From: Amoebidium appalachense
Taxonomy: Eukaryota; Ichthyosporea
Direction of reading: 5' to 3'
Length of the DNA: 50,122 nt
Assembly: GCA_963693365.1 (NCBI GenBank)
Contig: CAVNZM010000032.1
Span: 1-50,122, forward strand
The position numbers were made by a program, and so were the translations under genes. The notes beneath the pieces are model-generated. The model was given only the letters and a program-made list of their open reading frames with translations. It was not told the origin of the DNA and ran no database searches. Shown here one piece after another: positions 24,810 through 33,348 of the stretch (positions are counted from its first letter, which is position 1; every line of letters begins with the position of its first letter).

Positions 24810-24853
24810 CATTCGCGGCCCAAGTAATTGGTAGCAGTAGGCAAGGGACCCAA

Positions 24854-25045
24854 GTGGACCAGGTACCATTACAACCAGATGCCCACGACATTCCGACACC
24901 GAAGAGACGCCGCCGACCCGATGCGGCGGCTGTTGTGGATGCTGCAAGGTTGGTTGGGCAAGCGTCCAAGAACGCACCACACCGAGCCCACGGCGACACC
25001 CCCGCGCGCGTGCAAGGCGTTGTCGGGGACACAGACCTGGAGTGA
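24854..25045 (+). CDS. short frame with nuclear-localisation-like patch
   Basis: A 63-residue open frame beginning MDQVPLQPDAHDIPTPKRRRRPD, with a PKRRRR basic patch like a nuclear localisation signal. It ends 25 bases before the next ATG. It could be a separate small gene, the N-terminus of the next gene after an indel, or not coding. Support is composition and position behind the divergent promoter only. Confidence 0.3.
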   Translation: MDQVPLQPDAHDIPTPKRRRRPDAAAVVDAARLVGQASKNAPHRAHGDTPARVQGVVGDTDLE

Positions 25046-25070
25046 CCACGGAAATCCCGGTCGAAGGTCT

Positions 25071-25346
25071 ATGGTGAAGGTTGTGAAACACACACACGAG
25101 GACTTGCACGAACACGACTGCGCAGCGCGCTGCGTGGATGTTTACATCCGACAAGGTTTGAACACGGGAGAAGTCGTGTTTGTGCGCTGCTGTGGGGACA
25201 TGTGGACCGCGGGCCTCAGACCCGGAGACTTTATTGACTCGTGTGAAATCACGCCCGTGCCGGGCTCAAAGCGGCACATACTCGTGCACATGCAAGTGAT
25301 CGACGGCCCCTGGCGCACCGACCAGTGCGCGGCCGATTGTCACTAG
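25071..25346 (+). CDS. small protein, possibly OB-like
   Basis: A 91-residue protein with cysteines (HDCAARC, RCCGD) and a run of strands: RCVDVYIRQGL, GEVVFVRCCGDMWTAGLRPGD, HILVHMQVIDGPW. The strand-Gly-strand pattern with GDFI resembles a small beta barrel, which is only a guess. The frame is open further upstream (to 24828), but that part has shadow composition, so I use the ATG at 25071. Function unknown. Confidence 0.45.
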   Translation: MVKVVKHTHEDLHEHDCAARCVDVYIRQGLNTGEVVFVRCCGDMWTAGLRPGDFIDSCEITPVPGSKRHILVHMQVIDGPWRTDQCAADCH

Positions 25347-25439
25347 TAAGCCATAATAAACAACTACAGACAAACCCCACTGCCAAGACATACAAACGAC
25401 ATACAGACTATACATACACACCGAACCCGCAGGGCACGT

Positions 25440-26324
25440 CTACTTGCGGGAACGCGTGCGGGAGGACACGGGTAGGGACGCGCGGCGCGCGGCCCGGGTG
25501 CTTCCGCGACCCATTGTCCACGCAGGCACGACCGGGCGATGTGGCGTGCGAGGGGTTGAGTGATGGGGCGGCGCCGACATGGTTGCGGGTGGTTGCGGGG
25601 GGGTGAGTGCTGTGGGTGTGGGCGCGGGCTCGGAGGTGGTTGGCTCGGCGGGGGCTGGGGGTGGCGTTGCAGGACTCGAGGTGTCCATGGGGACTGTTGC
25701 AGCATACACGGAACGGTACATGTCGTAGTTGGAGCGAGAAAGTGTGTAGGTGAAGGTAACGATCTTCTCGGTCGATTGGCATTTCCAGGTGTTGGCTGTG
25801 AGTTCATTGAGCCGCAGCTCGAACCACGAGTTGAAGTTTTTCATGGACTCCTTTGGGCGGGCGAAGTCAACGGTGAGGTGGTCGAGGTGGGCCAGGAAAG
25901 CGGGCGACGGGTTTTCCATGGAGTGCTGATTGGGCGTGGGTGCCGAAAGCACGCGTTGTCGAAGGAGTGAGGGTTTGGGGTCCGCGTGTTTGAATCTGTC
26001 GAGCACCAAACAGCTTTTGGGCTCAACCTCGGTACCCTCGAGCCAATGGAACCATCCACGATAGACACTCGACGCGGCCGCGGCATTTCTGCCCTGATCC
26101 TCGCCTCCATATGGCGTAGGGTAGTCAACGAGTATTTCAAGACGGCGGAGAGCGCCTGTGACGAGCCTGTTTGCATTCCTCGAGAGGTCCACAAGGGCAC
26201 AAGAAGCCGTCATCTCCGAGGAAATTTTCCCTATGTATGCATCGCTAATGACGAGGCGGATGTGGTTTGTTGTAGGAGACAGGCCGAGCCAGTCCGTATA
26301 ATACCTGACAGTATGTGCCGCCAT
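25440..26324 (-). CDS. hypothetical protein with Pro-rich basic tail
   Basis: A 294-residue protein. The first 200 residues look folded (RLVISDAYIGKISSEMTASCALVDLSRN, LDHLTVDFARPKESMKNFNSWFELRLNEL, EKIVTFTYTLSRSNYDMYRSVYAA). The last 80 are Pro/Thr/Ala-rich and end in Arg/Ser (RAARRASLPVSSRTRSRK), perhaps a nucleic-acid-binding tail. It is not recognised. The promoter region is the CCAAT-rich gap beyond 26324. Confidence 0.55.
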   Translation of the reverse strand: MAAHTVRYYTDWLGLSPTTNHIRLVISDAYIGKISSEMTASCALVDLSRNANRLVTGALRRLEILVDYPTPYGGEDQGRNAAAASSVYRGWFHWLEGTEVEPKSCLVLDRFKHADPKPSLLRQRVLSAPTPNQHSMENPSPAFLAHLDHLTVDFARPKESMKNFNSWFELRLNELTANTWKCQSTEKIVTFTYTLSRSNYDMYRSVYAATVPMDTSSPATPPPAPAEPTTSEPAPTPTALTPPQPPATMSAPPHHSTPRTPHRPVVPAWTMGRGSTRAARRASLPVSSRTRSRK

Positions 26325-26339
26325 GTTGCTGCTGGCGCG

Positions 26340-26716
26340 GCGAAAGACCAGAAATAAAAGTGGCGGGATGGTTGCAAGTGCGCATCGATTTTAAGCATTC
26401 TTGGGTCGCTTGGATTGGATGATTATCAAAAGAAACTGACGTGATTGGCTTTGCATCGGGCGCAGTCTGGAACGGACGCTCCTATTGGTTGGTGAGACAT
26501 TCGATTGGTTGAAATGTCAATGGACGGCATTTGATTGACCTATACCAGATCCAATTGATTGGCAAGACACTCGATTGGTGAAAATGTCAATCAATGTCAA
26601 TGTCAACGGCATTTGATTAGCTAATCTGGGGTTGCGATTGGCATGCAGCGCGTTCGAAAAATCAACGAAATAGGCCCTGGCAGCGGGCTACACTCAGGAT
26701 ATCAACCGTTTGTGTT
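26340..26716. promoter_or_regulatory. CCAAT/ATTGG-rich intergenic region
   Basis: The gap is full of ATTGG and CCAAT elements (for example near 26412, 26440, 26484, 26503, 26548, 26559 and 26573) set in near-repeats such as GATTGGT.AAAATGTCAA at 26503-26521 and 26572-26590. No gene of useful length. It probably serves as promoter and enhancer for the minus-strand gene at 25440 and a small plus-strand gene at 26717. Confidence 0.5.
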
Positions 26717-26857
26717 ATGTGTATTCGCAAAAGAAAGAAGACCCACGCAGCCAGGGCACGAGCGCGGCGCCGTCGCCGCATGTTTGTGTACGCCGACCAA
26801 TTCCTAGAACCGTACTCGCCGGTGATGTGGAGACTTTTCTTAGCGAAGAGATCGTAA
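26717..26857 (+). CDS. very small arginine-rich protein
   Basis: A 46-residue frame beginning MCIRKRKKTHAARARARRRR, then an aromatic second half (MFVYADQFLEPYSPVMWRLF). The split into a basic head and a structured tail is like a small core or packaging peptide. The only support is composition and a CCAAT-rich region upstream. Confidence 0.35.
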   Translation: MCIRKRKKTHAARARARRRRRMFVYADQFLEPYSPVMWRLFLAKRS

Positions 26858-26944
26858 CCACAATCAAGGCTTGAGAACCGCGCGCTGCGGAGACAACAAG
26901 AAAGACCATGCCGCGTTCTTCCCGCGCAAGATTATGTATGCAAG

Positions 26945-27240
26945 GGCCGCGTTGGCCGCGGTGCGGAGCCGACAGACTCAGAAAAATTGCAAGTCGCGTT
27001 GGCCGCGGTGCGGAGCCGACAGACTCAGAAAAATTGCAAGTCGCGTTGGCCGCGGTGCGGAGCCGACAGACTCAGAAAAATTGCAAGAGTCGCGTTGGCC
27101 GCGGTGCGGAGACGACAGACTCAGAAAAATTGCAAGAGTCGCGTTGGCCGCGGTGCGGAGACGACAGACTCAGAAAAATTGCAAGAGTCGCGTTGGCCGC
27201 GGTGCGGAGACGACAGACTTTGCAAGAGTTGCGTTTTGCC
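26945..27240. repeat. six tandem repeats of 47-49 bases
   Basis: Units begin GTTGGCCGCGGTGCGGAG and end CAGAAAAATTGCAAG, with steps of 47 then 49 bases and a one-base difference (AGCCGAC or AGACGAC) that splits early from late copies; the sixth copy is shortened. All three frames are open across parts of it, which follows from the repeat length, not from coding. It contains the palindrome CCGCGG. Its role is unknown: structural repeat, origin-linked element or boundary. Confidence 0.75.
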
Positions 27241-27649
27241 GAAAGCCTTAAACACGAAACCGAAAAAATACAAGGACCCGAAAATACTTTATTTTCATAT
27301 ACACGTGACAATACATACAACACAACACACAACGCACAGCGCTGTGGTGGACATTCGTGACCACGTATTCCATTTGATATTTAGATATATTTTTGATGGA
27401 TACAAACTTTGGCGGCAAACAGAAGCAAAGACTACGAACCATTGACACACGTCGGTGTGCAATTACATATCTCTATTGCCAACACCGAAACCAAAAGACA
27501 GAACATGGTGTGCAAATTGAATACTGATGGTTGAGCACGAAAGCAAAAATAGCCATCGCTGTAGCAGCCTGACGCTATATCACCAATACCATGACCACAC
27601 ACACACATCCACGCAACGCCAGCGTTATTGCCTACATGCCTACATGGTC
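27241..27649. other. intergenic stretch with no gene seen
   Basis: A/C-rich sequence with an AATAAAG-like signal on the opposite strand near 27285 and a low-complexity ACACACAC part. It lies downstream of the gene ending at 27650. I see no gene, repeat array or clear promoter. Confidence 0.4.
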
Positions 27650-29062
27650 TTACATGCCTACATGGTCTTCCTGGCCTTCTTGGCTGGCTTGGTGGGGGGG
27701 GGTGGCCTCCCGTTTGCGCTTTGTGCTCTTGCTGGCCTGCATGCCCTCGGCGCTGGGAGAGGCCAGGCGCTTTGCCTTCGGACCGACATATCTTGCGAAA
27801 TCTCGCAGTGTCATAGGGAGCTTCCCCTCCAGTTCCTCCCACTCGGCTGAAAGGGGGGTGTCGGCCCGGACAATGTAAATGATGTTGTTTTGGTTGCGCT
27901 CAATGCCGTACGTATTAAGCCAACGGTTGTGGCCCATCGTAGTCTTGTCCTTGCTATTGTATACTAAGGGTTCGAGTTGATCGTAGTCTCTGAATGCGAA
28001 GTTGAGACGGATCTGCACGTGCGCAAAATGCGCAGGTGGGGGCCACACTTTTGGGGCTGTGCGACGCTTGTCGAGAAACCCTGCAAGGAAGCGTCCTAAT
28101 GCGGGAAGACGAGAGTCGGCAAGGTGGGATGGCCAGGTAGCATGCTTGTGTTCGATGTCTGCAGCAAGGGTTGCCAGCACATAGGGATCGCCCACTTTGC
28201 CGATTTTGGGAATGGGGTCGTCTTTTTCGCGAACAAACTCGCCGTTGTAGTGTGCACGTTCTCCCCATTCGTTTGCCTTCGGAAGCTCCCGGTCGACCCC
28301 CCACACCAACACACCCGCATGCTTCCGAGCCTCCTTGCCACCGGACTTCTTCTTGACTGCCTCCGTGACGGACAGGAGGTTGAATTGGTCGTCGTGTGTG
28401 ATGGGTGGCTCTATGGCAAGAACGTTTTTGTTCGTGTCCGAGTGGTCCTGTATGCCCGTGTCCTCAGAGTCCGAGTCCGGTGTCTCCGTTCCCGTGTCCG
28501 TGTCCGTGTCCGTGATCGTGATGCACTGTGCGTCCTGTGTCAAAACGTGGTTGTTAATCTTTCCGGCGCGTTGAAGACCTTCCACCCAATCTTTGAGGTA
28601 TTGGCCACAACGCGTTTCTTTCTCGTCGTGCTCGCGGTTAGCGTGGCTGAATACGCAACCGTAGTTGAGGTAACTCTCGTGAAATTCCACCGAAGCGATG
28701 TAGGTCTCGGCATCCCCACACGACAAGCGACCGAGGACGATGTAGGTGTCCGTCATCGCCTTGCTTAGCTCCGCGGACAAGTTCGGTGGCTGCTTGTCCG
28801 GGTGAAAAGTCCTTGCAACTCTCCTGATCCCGCCCATGTCTAAGGCCTGGAGTTGTGCAAACTTGGTGGTGAACAGGAGTGTTGACTTGCCGGCTTGAGC
28901 GGCTATGGCTTCGATTCTGGCGGACGGCTTCACACTTTTCAGGAACAGACGCACGTCATCTTCGAACTTTGGGGATTGGGAGGCAAGCAAACCGAAACCC
29001 CGATGGGCACACTCCGCGTCTAACTGGGTAAAATCAGGAAGGAAGCTGTCGAGGTGCGCCAT
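27650..29062 (-). CDS. J-like family protein, paralogue B (HPD present)
   Basis: A 470-residue paralogue of the genes at 1977 and 29946. Residues about 74-110 read like J-domain helices II-III: MGGIRRVARTFHPDK, with HPD at 87-89, then a loop and AMTDTYIVLGRL (compare the typical LALKYHPDKN....EAYEVL). J domains activate Hsp70 through the HPD. The middle is acidic with a DTDTDTGTETPDSDSED run, and the C-terminus has the family block IYIVRADTPLSAEWEELEGKLPMTL followed by a basic tail with KSTKRKR, a likely nuclear signal. The ATG at 29062 is preferred because a TATATATA element lies about 55 bases upstream. The J-domain reading is by eye and partial: helix I is not clear. Confidence 0.7.
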   Translation of the reverse strand: MAHLDSFLPDFTQLDAECAHRGFGLLASQSPKFEDDVRLFLKSVKPSARIEAIAAQAGKSTLLFTTKFAQLQALDMGGIRRVARTFHPDKQPPNLSAELSKAMTDTYIVLGRLSCGDAETYIASVEFHESYLNYGCVFSHANREHDEKETRCGQYLKDWVEGLQRAGKINNHVLTQDAQCITITDTDTDTGTETPDSDSEDTGIQDHSDTNKNVLAIEPPITHDDQFNLLSVTEAVKKKSGGKEARKHAGVLVWGVDRELPKANEWGERAHYNGEFVREKDDPIPKIGKVGDPYVLATLAADIEHKHATWPSHLADSRLPALGRFLAGFLDKRRTAPKVWPPPAHFAHVQIRLNFAFRDYDQLEPLVYNSKDKTTMGHNRWLNTYGIERNQNNIIYIVRADTPLSAEWEELEGKLPMTLRDFARYVGPKAKRLASPSAEGMQASKSTKRKREATPPHQASQEGQEDHVGM

Positions 29063-29097
29063 ACTGAATGATGTGTCTTTTACTTGTGTGCACTGAG

Positions 29098-29880
29098 GTG
29101 TTTCGACCCGTGTGCCGCATATATATATCGATGTACACCGCGTTGGGCGCTTCAGACATCCAATGAAATTTAAGCATTCAATACAATAAGCCAATAGATG
29201 AAGAACACGCGACCCACCGCGACCAATCAGACTTTGTGTATGAACAAACCAAAAATAATTCCTCCGACTCCTTCCAATGGCTGGCACCTTGGCGAACTTT
29301 TGATTGGCCCGCCCGGCCGAAACCAGTTTTCAAATTAGGGTGGACCAATCGAAAAAGCAAAACGACACGTTAACCGTCCGCGAACCAATCATTTGGCGCG
29401 CAAATATCTTGACATCATGGCGGACCAATCATATTGCGATTTCGATTATTTGTCTTGCGATTTTGATTTAGATGCCATTTGAGATGGTGTTTCGACCCGT
29501 GAGCCGCGTATTATATATGTGCACCGCGTTAGGCGCTTCAGACATCCAATGAAATTTAAGCTTCAACAATAAACCAATAGACGAAGAACACGCGACCCAT
29601 GGCGACAAATCAGAGCTTCAAAAATAACCGTGTGAACCAATCAAAAACAATTCCACCGTCTCCATCCAATGGCTGGCACCTGGGCGAACTTTTGATTGGT
29701 CCGCCCGGCCGAAACCGGTTTTTAATTCAGGGCGGACCAATCGAAATAGCAAAGTGACACGTGAACCGTCCGCGAACCAATCATTTGGCGCGAAAATATC
29801 TTAACATCATGGCGGACCAATCATATTGCGATTTCGATTTTTTGCCTTGCGATTTTGATTTAGATCCCATTTCAGATATA
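29098..29880. repeat. tandemly duplicated promoter, two copies of about 390 bases
   Basis: Two diverged direct copies, 29098-29485 and 29486-29880. Each opens GGTGTTTCGACCCGTG and closes GATTTTGATTTAGAT. Each has TATA-like (ATATATAT) sequence near its start and about seven CCAAT/ATTGG elements. The pair separates two divergent J-like paralogues: copy 1 borders the minus-strand gene and copy 2 ends at the TATATAAAC box of the plus-strand gene. The duplication therefore supplies a promoter to each side, perhaps from the same event that duplicated the genes. Confidence 0.8.
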
Positions 29881-29884
29881 TAAA
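29876..29884 (+). promoter_or_regulatory. TATA box of J-like paralogue C
   Basis: TATATAAAC, 62 bases before the ATG at 29946, at the edge of the second promoter copy. Confidence 0.55.
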
Positions 29885-29945
29885 CAACAGACGCGGAATA
29901 AATGGACCACAACCACACAGACAATCAACCAGACGTGGAAAAAAC

Positions 29946-31133
29946 ATGGCGAACAAACTCGTTGTAGACTACAAGAGGTTTGACCCAGATTGCATTCACC
30001 GCGGTCTGCGCTACCTCGCATCGGTGGAGGGCGACGCCGACAAGTCCGTGTCCGAGTTCATCGACAACACGGATTTTACCAATTTGTCCTCTGCGGCGGA
30101 GGCGGCTGGCTGCTCGCCGCACCTTCTGACCAAGTGGGTTGGGTGTCTCCAGTCCGCGTCGTTGAGCGGTATCAAGAAGTTGATCGCCCGTTTCCACGCC
30201 GACAAAATCACCACTTGGGCGAGTGAGGAGGAAAAGCAGATATTCAAACGTTCCACCATCATTCTGACACGACTGACCGGGGTCGGTCGGAGCGACGAGT
30301 ACCGCGAAAACGTAACCAAAAGCACGAGTTTTGCGCGTTTCGGATGCGTCTGCACCCGCGAGAACTTGGAAGAAGGATCGGAGACTTCATGTGGTGCCTA
30401 CTTGGATGAAATTGTCAAACAGGCAAGTCTTCTCATCGGGAACAGTGAGGACGAACAAGCAGCCTCGCCGTGCCAGTCCCCAAAGCCCCGTGCTCCCCTG
30501 AAAGCCCAGCCCGCACCCAAGCCCAAGAGTACACACGGCGAAGACGGCAAACTTCTTGCCATCGGGAACGTTCTGTGCGAGGATGAATTCTTTGGCTTGC
30601 AAGATTTAATGGTGTGGGGGATCAACTTACCGCTACCCCCTGCCGACGAGAACGGCGTCCGTGCACACTACAACGGTGAAATTTTCCGCGACAAGGGGGG
30701 CCCGATTCCATACTTCGCGTCGTGTGCACCGTATGCCCTGGCTAGCCTCGCATCAGACATGCCCGAACACCGGAAGAATGCGGCGTGGCAATCCCACCAG
30801 GTTGATGACCGCATGCCTGCCAGGGGTCGTTTCCTCCTCGGGGTTTTTGAAAACGGTAAACATTGGGGAGCAGAGTTCGTTCATGCGTTGGGCACGTTCG
30901 AGCCTCGGTTTCGACACTACGGGCACGTGCACTTTCGTTGTCAGATCAGCAGCACCGAGGAAATCGATTACCTCGAATGGTTGTACCAAGCCACCGGCAT
31001 CAGAACTAACCGCAACAACGTTATCTACGTGGTTCGTGCCGATGGCCCCTTGTCCCCCGAATGGGAGGAGCTCGAGTACATGATGCCGATGACCCTCCGC
31101 GCCTTTGGCGATTATGTCGGTCCCAAGGTGTAA
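29946..31133 (+). CDS. J-like family protein, paralogue C (HAD variant)
   Basis: A 395-residue protein closest to paralogue B: shared CIHRGLRYLAS-type start, SGIKKLIARFHADK with HAD (84-86) where B has HPD, STIILTRL, a single CGxYL motif, ALASLASDM and the C-terminal IYVVRADGPLSPEWEELEYMMPMTL block. The Pro-to-Ala change in HPD would be expected to weaken or abolish Hsp70 stimulation if this is a J domain. It may instead share only the shape. The central region has a Pro/Lys linker. It ends before the palindromic 60-base repeat array. All three family members have intact frames, suggesting selection. Confidence 0.75.
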   Translation: MANKLVVDYKRFDPDCIHRGLRYLASVEGDADKSVSEFIDNTDFTNLSSAAEAAGCSPHLLTKWVGCLQSASLSGIKKLIARFHADKITTWASEEEKQIFKRSTIILTRLTGVGRSDEYRENVTKSTSFARFGCVCTRENLEEGSETSCGAYLDEIVKQASLLIGNSEDEQAASPCQSPKPRAPLKAQPAPKPKSTHGEDGKLLAIGNVLCEDEFFGLQDLMVWGINLPLPPADENGVRAHYNGEIFRDKGGPIPYFASCAPYALASLASDMPEHRKNAAWQSHQVDDRMPARGRFLLGVFENGKHWGAEFVHALGTFEPRFRHYGHVHFRCQISSTEEIDYLEWLYQATGIRTNRNNVIYVVRADGPLSPEWEELEYMMPMTLRAFGDYVGPKV

Positions 31134-31265
31134 GAAACAAGTTGTAAGCAAAGTGGTAGTGGAGTGTAGTGAGCTCGGGAGTTATATTTTATTTGATTTT
31201 GTCTTTGGGGTTTGTATGTATAACCCCTGCCTGTTCGAACTGGGTTCGTCTTTTTCTGTATCTCG

Positions 31266-31784
31266 TCTGATTCTCGTATCACCGCGGCCGGCCGCGTAAA
31301 TAAAACTCGTTTTTTTTTTCCTAAGTCTGATTCTCGTATCACCGCGGCCGGCCGCGTAAATAAAACTCGTTTTTTTTTTCTAAGTCTGATTCTCGTATCA
31401 CCGCGGCCGGCCGCGTAAATAAAACTCGTTTTTTTTTCTCTAAGTCTGATTCTCGTATCACCGCGGCCGGCCGCGTAAATAAAACTCGTCGTTTTTTTTT
31501 CTAAGTCTGATTCTCGTATCACCGCGGCCGGCCGCGTAAATAAAACTTGTCGTTTTTTTTCTAAGTCTGATTCTCGTATCACCGCGGCCGGCCGCGTAAA
31601 TAAAACTCGTTTCTTTTTTTTTTCTAAGTCTGATTCTCGTATCACCGCGGCCGGCCGCGTAAATAAAACTTGTCTTTTTTTTTCTAAGTCTGATTCTCGT
31701 ATCACCGCGGCCGGCCGCGTAAATAAAACTTGTCGTTTTTTTTTCTAAGTCTGATTCTCGTATCACCGCGGCCGGCCGCGTAAA
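31266..31784. repeat. nine tandem 60-base repeats with CGCGGCCGGCCGCG palindrome
   Basis: Nine copies of a unit with CTGATTCTCGTATCACC, the 14-base palindrome CGCGGCCGGCCGCG, TAAATAAAACT and a run of T of variable length. The ninth copy lacks the AATAAAA part and runs into the next gene's leader. Variation is almost only in T-run length and one C/T base, so the copies are recent or homogenised. Each has a polyadenylation-like AATAAA plus T-run after a GC-rich palindrome. Possible roles are a transcription end point for paralogue C, an origin or packaging site, or a recombination hot spot. The open frame on the minus strand is an artefact of the 60-base period. Confidence 0.85.
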
Positions 31785-31843
31785 TGTTTCTCGAATCACG
31801 CTGTTTTTTTTACGTGCAAAGACGCGTGCACCCGCCAAACAAA

Positions 31844-32224
31844 ATGTCGCTTACCGTCATGCGGCCATTCACGGCCCTTTCGGACGCGGTGCTGCTAGGG
31901 CGCGCCATGCGCAACGATGAATACTCAACGGTGCGGCGCCTACGGGACAATGTCGAGCGCCTGGAGCACGAGGTGGGCCGCAGGGCGGAGCTCGTGGAGA
32001 TGTACGCGCGGCAGCTGGACGAATTTCGCCGCGACCTGCACGCCGTCTACGACAAGGTGGGAGAGCTTATAGACCGACTGGCTGACCTGCAACACGACCA
32101 GGATGGGTTCGTGCGCGAGATCGTGCGCCTGCGGTGGGTCGTCATGCAGATGGGCGACGACCTCACCCAGCTGCACCGCGAGCCCGCGCGCGCCCCCCTG
32201 CACCGGTGGGGGGCACCGAAATAA
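31844..32224 (+). CDS. coiled-coil protein
   Basis: A 126-residue protein made mainly of charged amphipathic helix (about 25-110; VRRLRDNVERLEHEVGRRAEL, DLHAVYDKVGELIDRLADL). An upstream ATG at 31784 lies inside the repeat array and is less likely. The stop TAA is part of AAATAAATG, which also contains the next gene's start one base on. Probably a structural or scaffold protein. Confidence 0.55.
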   Translation: MSLTVMRPFTALSDAVLLGRAMRNDEYSTVRRLRDNVERLEHEVGRRAELVEMYARQLDEFRRDLHAVYDKVGELIDRLADLQHDQDGFVREIVRLRWVVMQMGDDLTQLHREPARAPLHRWGAPK

Positions 32225-33346
32225 ATGTACGGGCATGATATGGACGTTTCTTTCGAGGGTGTAAACCCCGACGGTGAAGATCACGCACGGTTCCCGACGT
32301 CGACAAAGCAGCAGGCGTTGGAGGCCTTAAATGAAATGAGGACACTGAAGGGCTATCTTCGTGTACAGGCTGAGATCAGAAAGGCGGTCACCAAGGGCGC
32401 GGGTAGAAAGCATATGTTGGATTACCTTGGGATTTCCGTCGATTCCGACATCGACACCGAGTTGTCAAAACAACTTGGCGTGATGCTGCAACGGTCGACG
32501 CCAAGCGAGGACATCGTCGACGACATCCTCGCGAATCGGCCGGAAGTATCGCGAGTGCACGCGGAATTGGGGGGCGGCGGGCGGTTGCTGCTCTACGGCC
32601 CAAGTGGTGCGGGCAAGCTTACGTGTGTCTTCCAGGTGTGCAAGACCCTTGACCTCTTCCCATGGGTCCTGACGGTCCAGGACCTGCTCGATCCGGACAC
32701 CCGTCGTGCCATCCAATGGATCGCAAAGAACGACAAGCGCGCCGTGTTGGTCATCCGTGATGCTCACAATCTGACGGACGAATCGATGATGGTGCTTACA
32801 TTGGAGTTGGTGGACAGACGCATGGTAGTCGGTATTGCCAGTACGGCTTCAGAGAAGGGTTGTTCGGTGCGATCCTATTTCACCAGCACACTGGCTTGGC
32901 CAGCGGTGCGTGACGACGAGTCGCGCGTGGTGGTCGATGCACTGGTCCAGTCATGTTTAGGCACAGATCCGGAGTACTCATCGGCGACATCGGCTGTTGT
33001 AACCCAGCTAGCCATCGCCGCGACCGACCTAACCATCGCCGATATAGTGAACTCGGCCAGGATTGCACAGAAGAACACGGCATCCCAGATCTCTCCCGCC
33101 GGTCCCCCGTATAGATATGACGACGCATCGAGCGGGTATACAGATGTCGTGTGGAACCTAGCACTGGCAAACAGGAAACGGGGTGTAAATGGTACAGAGA
33201 TTGGGCATGCTCAACTAAGAGACTTTATACGGGAACACTCGTATACCAAGGCCTCGGTTTACTTGACCCACGTCGTCCTCCTAGCGTGGCTCACGGCAAT
33301 GCTGCACAGCACAGTGGACGCGACGGATTTTGCCTGCTACACATAA
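32225..33346 (+). CDS. AAA+-type ATPase
   Basis: A 373-residue protein with a clear Walker A, YGPSGAGK (124-131), followed 45-50 residues on by a degenerate Walker B-like AVLVIRDAHN and then VVGIASTAS in the sensor-1 position. The layout is like clamp-loader small subunits (RFC/DnaX family), and it could serve the viral PCNA, but the usual DEAD/DEAH acid pair reads RDAH here and the arginine-finger SRC motif is not seen. The N-terminal 110 residues are helical and unassigned. It directly abuts genes on both sides (0 and 2 bases). Confidence 0.6.
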   Translation: MYGHDMDVSFEGVNPDGEDHARFPTSTKQQALEALNEMRTLKGYLRVQAEIRKAVTKGAGRKHMLDYLGISVDSDIDTELSKQLGVMLQRSTPSEDIVDDILANRPEVSRVHAELGGGGRLLLYGPSGAGKLTCVFQVCKTLDLFPWVLTVQDLLDPDTRRAIQWIAKNDKRAVLVIRDAHNLTDESMMVLTLELVDRRMVVGIASTASEKGCSVRSYFTSTLAWPAVRDDESRVVVDALVQSCLGTDPEYSSATSAVVTQLAIAATDLTIADIVNSARIAQKNTASQISPAGPPYRYDDASSGYTDVVWNLALANRKRGVNGTEIGHAQLRDFIREHSYTKASVYLTHVVLLAWLTAMLHSTVDATDFACYT

Positions 33347-33348
33347 TT

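Noticed and set aside
26871-27445. Repetitive open frames across the 47-49-base array
   Set aside because: Three overlapping frames are open with the same repeat content. This follows from the repeat, and there is no promoter or coding bias.
27527-27878. Plus-strand frames with Trp- and Leu-rich residues near 27.6-27.9 kb
   Set aside because: They mirror the 3' end of J-like paralogue B and overlap in three frames.
31266-31784. CRISPR array
   Set aside because: Units are directly adjacent, with no unique spacers and no cas-like genes; the context is eukaryotic viral.
31112-31838. Minus-strand open frames with repeated IRESDL units across the 60-base array
   Set aside because: The 60-base period is a multiple of three, so all copies stay open in one frame. 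The array also has long T-runs and AATAAA, and codon use is unlike real genes.
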